Origin: Clostridia bacterium
GTDB taxonomy: Bacteria; Bacillota; Clostridia; Oscillospirales; CAG-272
Direction: 5' to 3'
DNA length: 10,020 nt
Assembly (NCBI GenBank): GCA_900753285.1
Contig: CAADYN010000196.1
Location: 1-10,020, forward strand
Under the pieces are notes generated by a model, which was not told the DNA's origin, did not search any database, and saw only the letters and a program-made list of their open reading frames with translations. A program made the translations under genes and the position numbers. Shown piece after piece: positions 6,032 through 10,020 of the stretch (position 1 is its first letter; each line of letters opens with the position of its first letter).

Positions 6032-7990
6032 TTACTTGTTTATCTTCCAGTTCTTTGCGATAGCGGGAATCTTTACAAATTCGGTCTTGCCGGGGCAGAG
6101 AGGATACATACCGAGGCAGGAGAAAATGTACCATGCAGCCATTGTGCCGTTGTCTTCGTCTCCCGGGAATCCGTCGTCATCGGAGGAGAACGCTTCGAGA
6201 GCCATCTTGTGTACCCAGTAACGAGCCTTTTCCGTTTCGCCGAGGTAAGCGTAGATGTAGGGAATATGGAACGAAGGCTGGTTTGAAATAGCACACTGAC
6301 CGTAGTCGACAGCAGCCATCTCAGTCATCTCGTGAATTTCTCCGCCGTAGCCGTGAACTCTGTAGTTGGGAGCTGTCGCGAAGAATGCATCGAGCTTTTC
6401 TACGAGCTTGTCCTTGCCGCCCATGAGCTCAGCCAGACCCTCGATATCGTGAGGTACCGCAAATGAGGACTGCCATGCGGAAGCTTCGGTATATTCGCCG
6501 CCCCACTTGATAGGATCAAAGTCGTCAGCCATCTTGCCTGCTTTGTCTTTGCCTCTCATGAAGCCGGTTTCCTTATCAAATATGTTCGCGTAGTTCTTAG
6601 CTCTCTTTTCGTATTCGGGAACAAGGTCGTTTCTGCCGAGAGCCTTTGCAACAACCGCGATGCACCAGTCGCCGTAAGCCGCGTCAAGTGTGAGGTTAAC
6701 ACTTTCACGGAATTCGTCGCGGGGAACATAGCCGTACTTGCAGTAAAGCTCAGCACCGTTGCGTCCGAAGCGCGGGAGAGGTCCGTTGTGGTTTGCGTGG
6801 TTGAGCATACCCTCGAGAGCGTCTTCCCAAACCTTTCTTGAACCGATATTGTTTACTACGGCTGTAGCAATAACCGCGTCAATGAGAGTTGAAGGCATAC
6901 AGCCGACTTCGCCGATGGAAATCCATCTCGGGAGCCAACCGCATTCCTTGTAGTCGCCAACGAAGCCTTCGAGCATTTCGGCAAATTCGTCGCGTGCGAT
7001 AAGAGTGAACAGCGGATAAACGGTGCGGTATGTGTCCCAGAATCCGTTGTCGGTGTAGCGGACGCCCTCGTGAATGCTGCCGTCAATGGGAGTGTAGTGA
7101 ACTATCTTGCCGCTCATGTCGTATTCGTAGCACTTGTGCGGGAAGAGGAATGTGCGCCACAGACAGGTGTAGAAGGTCTTTGTGGTCTTCTCATCGTCGA
7201 ATTCAGCGTCGATTCTTCCGAGGTGCTCTTCCCAGATAGCGTCGTTCTGAGCTTTTACTTCGTCAAAAGAAGCACCGGAAACTTCACGGTCGATAACAGT
7301 CTCCGCAATTTCATCGGAAATATAAGAGGTGCCGAGAGCATATTCAACAGTCTTTGAGTTCAGCGCGATGTGGATGTACGCTCTGTCCGTTCCGTTTTCG
7401 CCGATTTTTGTCTTGGAGAAGTCAACGTCGCCTTCCTTGAAACGGAGAACGAAGTGCATCTTGAATTTTTCAGCTATATCTTGAGTGTGACCGTCGGTCC
7501 ATCCTATAACTTCATTCTTTTCGGGAACGAGAGTGTAGCCGTAGTTTCCCTTGAGGGGGAGAAGTGAGAGACAGGAGGGTCTGTCGCAGTCGAATGTGAG
7601 ACGGCAAACAGCGCCGCGCTCGGTAGGAGTAAGCTCAAAATTGCACATGGAACGGAGGAATCTCAATTTCAGGTAAGAAGGAGTCATAACGGTTTCCTTC
7701 GGTCTGTATCCGCCCCATGCTCCGCCTGCATTTGACGCGATAATATCGTTCTGGGGAGTCATAAGAACAGTGCCGTAGTCGTCGATCCACGGGCTGGGCT
7801 GGTGAGTGAGTCTGATACCTTCAATGCTGTGTGATTCGGGATTGAAGTACCAGCTGCCGTTTCTCTCGGTCTGAGGAGCGAACGCAGCCATACCGAAAGG
7901 ACGCTGTATAAGCGGGAGCGTATTGCCCTGAGAAAAACGAGGTACGGATTTTGTACCCTGCTTAATGTTTACAAGATCAATTCTTGCCAT
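6032..7990 (-). CDS. GH92 family alpha-mannosidase-like glycoside hydrolase, cytoplasmic
   Basis: The 652-residue protein matches GH92, calcium-dependent exo-alpha-mannosidases mostly acting on alpha-1,2 linkages. An N-terminal beta-rich domain (about 5-235, with SQGNTLPLIQRPFGM near the start) precedes an (alpha/alpha) barrel. Family motifs are GFWDTYRTVYPL (316-327), GGEYTEASAWQ (497-507, with E502 the likely general acid) and GFPGDEDNGTMAAWYIFSCL (607-626, acidic cluster 611-613 in the general-base/calcium region). There is no signal peptide, so it should act in the cytoplasm on imported manno-oligosaccharides. The start is ATG 7990-7988, with AGGAG 7 bases upstream; frame upstream of it is non-coding promoter DNA. 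The protein ends only about 25 residues after the CLGMYPLCPG motif, whereas many GH92 enzymes continue through a further beta-sandwich segment. Exact linkage specificity cannot be read from sequence. Confidence 0.9.
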   Translation of the reverse strand: MARIDLVNIKQGTKSVPRFSQGNTLPLIQRPFGMAAFAPQTERNGSWYFNPESHSIEGIRLTHQPSPWIDDYGTVLMTPQNDIIASNAGGAWGGYRPKETVMTPSYLKLRFLRSMCNFELTPTERGAVCRLTFDCDRPSCLSLLPLKGNYGYTLVPEKNEVIGWTDGHTQDIAEKFKMHFVLRFKEGDVDFSKTKIGENGTDRAYIHIALNSKTVEYALGTSYISDEIAETVIDREVSGASFDEVKAQNDAIWEEHLGRIDAEFDDEKTTKTFYTCLWRTFLFPHKCYEYDMSGKIVHYTPIDGSIHEGVRYTDNGFWDTYRTVYPLFTLIARDEFAEMLEGFVGDYKECGWLPRWISIGEVGCMPSTLIDAVIATAVVNNIGSRKVWEDALEGMLNHANHNGPLPRFGRNGAELYCKYGYVPRDEFRESVNLTLDAAYGDWCIAVVAKALGRNDLVPEYEKRAKNYANIFDKETGFMRGKDKAGKMADDFDPIKWGGEYTEASAWQSSFAVPHDIEGLAELMGGKDKLVEKLDAFFATAPNYRVHGYGGEIHEMTEMAAVDYGQCAISNQPSFHIPYIYAYLGETEKARYWVHKMALEAFSSDDDGFPGDEDNGTMAAWYIFSCLGMYPLCPGKTEFVKIPAIAKNWKINK

Positions 7991-8036
7991 GTTGATTCTC
8001 CTGAAAGTTAATATATAGTTTTTTGCCGTTGTCTTC

Positions 8037-8065
8037 ATTATACAGTAAAACGCGGAATAATACAA
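8037..8065 (-). promoter_or_regulatory. Promoter of the GH92 gene
   Basis: On the minus strand TTGTAT (8065-8060), a 17-base spacer and a perfect TATAAT (8042-8037) precede the GH92 start, giving a leader of about 40 bases. The -35 box keeps only the TTG. A CtsR heptad cluster lies about 30 bases upstream of this -35. Confidence 0.5.
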
Positions 8066-8101
8066 GACCGATACGCAAATTATCCGTAAACAAAAATCAA
8101 A

Positions 8102-8125
8102 AGTCAAAGGTCAAAGAAAGTCACA
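8102..8125 (+). promoter_or_regulatory. CtsR operator cluster A (distal; between GH92 and ctsR promoters)
   Basis: GGTCAAA-GAA-AGTCACA (8109-8125) fits the CtsR box, two RGTCAAA heptads three bases apart, with one mismatch in the second. A further perfect heptad AGTCAAA (8102-8108) and an AATCAAA (8095-8101) abut it upstream. The cluster is over 100 bases upstream of the ctsR -35 box but only about 30 bases upstream of the GH92 -35 box, so it may serve either promoter or assist looping. Confidence 0.6.
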
Positions 8126-8208
8126 AAAATCTTAAAATAGTTTGATTCGGTGAGAATACGCGAGAAAAACTATTGCTAAATCAAAATAAATCCCGAACCG
8201 CAGTGAAA

Positions 8209-8225
8209 TTTGACTTAATTTGACT
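8209..8225 (-). promoter_or_regulatory. CtsR operator B, abutting the ctsR -35 box
   Basis: The minus strand reads AGTCAAA-TTA-AGTCAAA, two perfect heptads with the correct 3-base spacing. On the plus strand a third TTTGACT (8225-8231) follows with one base of overlap and contains the -35 box TTGACT. Bound CtsR would block RNA polymerase access. Confidence 0.82.
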
Positions 8226-8254
8226 TTGACTTACACTGACCTATGATGTATAAT
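8226..8254 (+). promoter_or_regulatory. Sigma-A promoter of the ctsR-mcsA-mcsB operon
   Basis: TTGACT (8226-8231), 17 bases, then a perfect TATAAT (8249-8254). Transcription should start near 8261, leaving a leader of about 59 bases before ctsR. CtsR operators flank it on both sides, the classic arrangement for autoregulation by CtsR. Confidence 0.85.
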
Positions 8255-8268
8255 ATAAGCACAATGAA

Positions 8269-8285
8269 GGACAAAGAAAGTCAAA
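8269..8285 (+). promoter_or_regulatory. CtsR operator C, just downstream of the transcription start
   Basis: GGACAAA-GAA-AGTCAAA matches the CtsR tandem heptad box with one mismatch in the first heptad and the usual spacer. It covers about +9 to +25 of the ctsR transcript, where a bound repressor would block promoter clearance. Confidence 0.78.
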
Positions 8286-8319
8286 GACAAAATCCTTCAA
8301 GAGGGGAGGTGCAAATCAA

Positions 8320-8772
8320 ATGATACTGTCAGACCATATAGCGTCGCTCATTGAAGAGATGCTGAAGGAAGGCGGCGGAAGCGCGGAAGTCAAGCGAAAC
8401 GACTTGGCGGCGAAGATAGGATGTGTCCCGAGCCAGATAAACTATGTGATAACGTCAAGATTCACTCCCGAAAAAGGATACGTTATCGAGAGCAGAAGAG
8501 GCGGCGGCGGATACATCAGAATCATTCGCGTGCAGATGACAAAAAGCGATTATCTGATGCACTTCTTCCAGTCTATCGGAAATGAGCTTGACGAAAAAAC
8601 CGCGAGAGTCTACCTCAGAAACCTGTTTGAGAGAGGACTTATAACGGAGCGTGAAGCCAAAATAGCGATGGCGTCAATGTCGGATGCGTCACTCGATAAG
8701 TGTCCGGCGGAAAAACGAGATGCTGCCCGTGCGGATATGCTCAGGCACATTACAATGCTTTTAATGATGTAA
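8320..8772 (+). CDS. ctsR: CtsR, transcriptional repressor of class III heat-shock genes
   Basis: The 150-residue protein has the normal CtsR length and layout. An N-terminal winged helix-turn-helix (about 1-72) includes the recognition segment GCVPSQINYVITSRFTPEKG and the glycine-rich wing RRGGGGYIRI (59-68), the hallmark of CtsR and the site of arginine phosphorylation by McsB in Bacillus/Geobacillus. A helical dimerisation domain follows (about 77-150). CtsR is a dimer that represses clp genes at normal temperature and is released on heat shock, then degraded by Clp protease. The start is ATG 8320 with GGAGGT 9 bases upstream. It is the first gene of the operon, 39 bp before mcsA, and three of its own operator sites lie upstream. 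Confidence 0.96.
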   Translation: MILSDHIASLIEEMLKEGGGSAEVKRNDLAAKIGCVPSQINYVITSRFTPEKGYVIESRRGGGGYIRIIRVQMTKSDYLMHFFQSIGNELDEKTARVYLRNLFERGLITEREAKIAMASMSDASLDKCPAEKRDAARADMLRHITMLLMM

Positions 8773-8811
8773 ACAAAAACATATATTATAGATACACGGA
8801 GGAATTTTATT

Positions 8812-9375
8812 ATGCTGTGTGAAAGATGCAAGAAGAATGAAGCTACATTTTATTATCATGAAAATATAAACGGTAAACAGAAGACCTACAGACTTTGCCC
8901 CGAATGCGAAGCTGAAATGGAAAAGAACGGCGAGCTTAAAGAATTTGACGCCGACAAGATGTTTGAAGGATTTGACTCATTCCTGACCTCTCCGTTTGGT
9001 GAAATGCACAACCTGCTTTCAAGTATGTTCGGCGGAAACGAAGCAAAGCAGCTCTCCTCTCCCGCAAAGAAGGAAGACAGCGAGAAAAAATGCCCTGTAT
9101 GCGGCACTACATTCAGAGAATTCGCCGAGAACGGTATGGCAGGCTGCCCGACCTGCTACGAGACATTCGCGGATGAGCTCAGACCGACGCTCGGCAAGGT
9201 TCACGGACATACTTCCCATATAGGCAGAGCACCGGCAAGATATAAGGAAAAGCTCGACACAAAGAAGCACATTTCGGAGCTTGAAGCCGAACAGAAGGAA
9301 GCCGTAAAGAACGAGGATTACGAAAGAGCCGCTCAGATCAGAGACGAGCTGAAAGCGCTCAGAAATTCACTTTAA
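8812..9375 (+). CDS. mcsA: McsA, zinc-binding activator of the McsB arginine kinase
   Basis: The 187-residue protein has four CxxC pairs (C3/C6, C29/C32, C94/C97, C112/C115) that form zinc-finger modules, and a C-terminal UVR-type coiled coil (about 154-187, ISELEAEQKEAVKNEDYERAAQIRDEL). McsA binds and stimulates McsB, and in Bacillus also acts as a metal and redox stress sensor and ClpC adaptor partner. The linker (41-90) is acidic and contains FGEMHNLLSSMFGG. The start ATG has GGAGG 9 bases upstream. It is 39 bp from ctsR and 39 bp from mcsB, in the conserved operon order. Confidence 0.95.
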   Translation: MLCERCKKNEATFYYHENINGKQKTYRLCPECEAEMEKNGELKEFDADKMFEGFDSFLTSPFGEMHNLLSSMFGGNEAKQLSSPAKKEDSEKKCPVCGTTFREFAENGMAGCPTCYETFADELRPTLGKVHGHTSHIGRAPARYKEKLDTKKHISELEAEQKEAVKNEDYERAAQIRDELKALRNSL

Positions 9376-9414
9376 CAAAACGAGCGAACGACGGACAGAA
9401 AAGAGGTAAATTTT

Positions 9415-10020
9415 ATGTGGTACAAGAACAGTGGTAACGATAATGATGTTGTGCTCAGTTCAAGAGTAAGACTGGCGCGTAACCTCAGCGAATATCCTTT
9501 TGCCGAAAAGCTCACAAAGGAACAGGCAGAGAAGATTATAAATAAAGTAAAATCCATCTACAGCGAAAACGACGGCTGGACTGCAACGGATATGGAATCC
9601 CTTGACGAAGCTCACCGCGGAGCACTTGTAGACAAACACCTTATCAGCGCAGAGTTTTCAAAGAAGAAAGGTCCCGCGTACTTTATAGAAAACGACGAGC
9701 GCGGCGTATACATCATGGTTCTTGAAGAGGATCATCTCCGTATTCAGTCTGTTGTTGCCGGACTTGACCTTACGAAAGCTGCCGACGCCGTATATGCAGC
9801 CGATGATATGCTCGACAAAGGCGCGGATGTTGCGTTCAGCGAAAAGCTCGGCTATATCACCCACTGCCCGACAAACCTCGGTACGGGTATGAGAGCTTCT
9901 GTAATGCTTCATCTTCCGGCTTACACAATGTCAGGTTACATGAGAAGCCTGTCGTATGAGCTTGCAAGAATGGGCTTTACTATCCGCGGCATGGACGGCG
10001 AAGGCTCGGATTCCGTAGCG
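9415..10020 (+). CDS. mcsB: McsB, protein arginine kinase (3' end cut by window edge)
   Basis: Only the first 202 codons are present; the frame is still open at the right edge. Motifs of the phosphagen-kinase-like McsB fold are SSRVRLARNL (15-24, nucleotide binding), LEEDHLRIQ (103-111) and LGYITHCPTNLGTGMRASVMLHLP (145-168, with the conserved cysteine C151). McsB phosphorylates arginine residues on CtsR and on misfolded proteins, marking them for ClpCP. The family is about 350 residues long, so roughly 150 are missing. The start at 9415 has GAGGT 7 bases upstream. clpC usually follows. Confidence 0.95.
   Translation, partial: MWYKNSGNDNDVVLSSRVRLARNLSEYPFAEKLTKEQAEKIINKVKSIYSENDGWTATDMESLDEAHRGALVDKHLISAEFSKKKGPAYFIENDERGVYIMVLEEDHLRIQSVVAGLDLTKAADAVYAADDMLDKGADVAFSEKLGYITHCPTNLGTGMRASVMLHLPAYTMSGYMRSLSYELARMGFTIRGMDGEGSDSVA

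Noticed and set aside
7991..8107. 39-codon N-terminal extension of the GH92 protein
   Set aside because: It covers the TATAAT promoter and the AGGAG ribosome site of the ATG at 7990, and GH92 similarity starts only at MARID.
7991..8319. CIRCE (HrcA) operator in the heat-shock intergenic region
   Set aside because: No TTAGCACTC-N9-GAGTGCTAA-like sequence is present; only CtsR-type heptads were found.
1..10020. CRISPR array, tRNA, rRNA, riboswitch, prophage or defence system
   Set aside because: No regularly spaced repeats, tRNA cloverleaf, conserved rRNA segment or recognisable defence gene was seen on either strand by reading.

Overview
The window looks like chromosomal DNA of a low-to-medium GC Firmicute of class Clostridia, probably near Ruminococcaceae/Oscillospiraceae. 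This is inferred from the ctsR-mcsA-mcsB order, the CtsR operators, a lipoteichoic-acid-synthase-like protein, strong AGGAGG-type ribosome binding sites, and a GH92 mannosidase of the kind found in gut Clostridia. No rRNA, tRNA, CRISPR array or phage gene was seen.

Layout. Positions 1-1940 (minus strand) hold a translationally coupled pair of ABC exporter half-transporters. The complete one (198-1940) has a degenerate ATPase site, which predicts a heterodimer with the partial gene at 1-205. Its sigma-A-like promoter (1975-2003) overlaps a terminator-like hairpin (1986-2029). Positions 2100-3963 form one complete insertion sequence: 25-bp perfect terminal inverted repeats, an 8-bp target duplication (TTTATTAA on both sides), an IS1595-type transposase (2827-3864) and, unusually, a second gene inside the element encoding a small lipoprotein (2175-2684). 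The element sits between the arms of a 9-bp inverted repeat in the intergenic region between the LtaS-like gene and the ABC operon.

Positions 4022-5869 (minus) encode an LtaS-type membrane phosphoglycerol transferase. Positions 6032-7990 (minus) encode a cytoplasmic GH92 alpha-mannosidase-like enzyme that is short at its C-terminus and is followed by a hairpin terminator. A 329-bp divergent intergenic region (7991-8319) carries a promoter in each direction and three CtsR operator clusters.

From 8320 to the right edge (plus strand) runs the class III heat-shock operon ctsR-mcsA-mcsB; the window ends inside mcsB. CtsR represses the operon through the heptad operators, McsA and McsB control CtsR and mark proteins with phosphoarginine, and clpC would be expected beyond the edge.

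Most of the window is ordinary core chromosome. The main points for a second look are the passenger-carrying insertion sequence, its position inside an inverted repeat, the promoter/terminator overlap upstream of the ABC operon, and the CtsR operator cluster that lies nearer the mannosidase promoter than the ctsR promoter.
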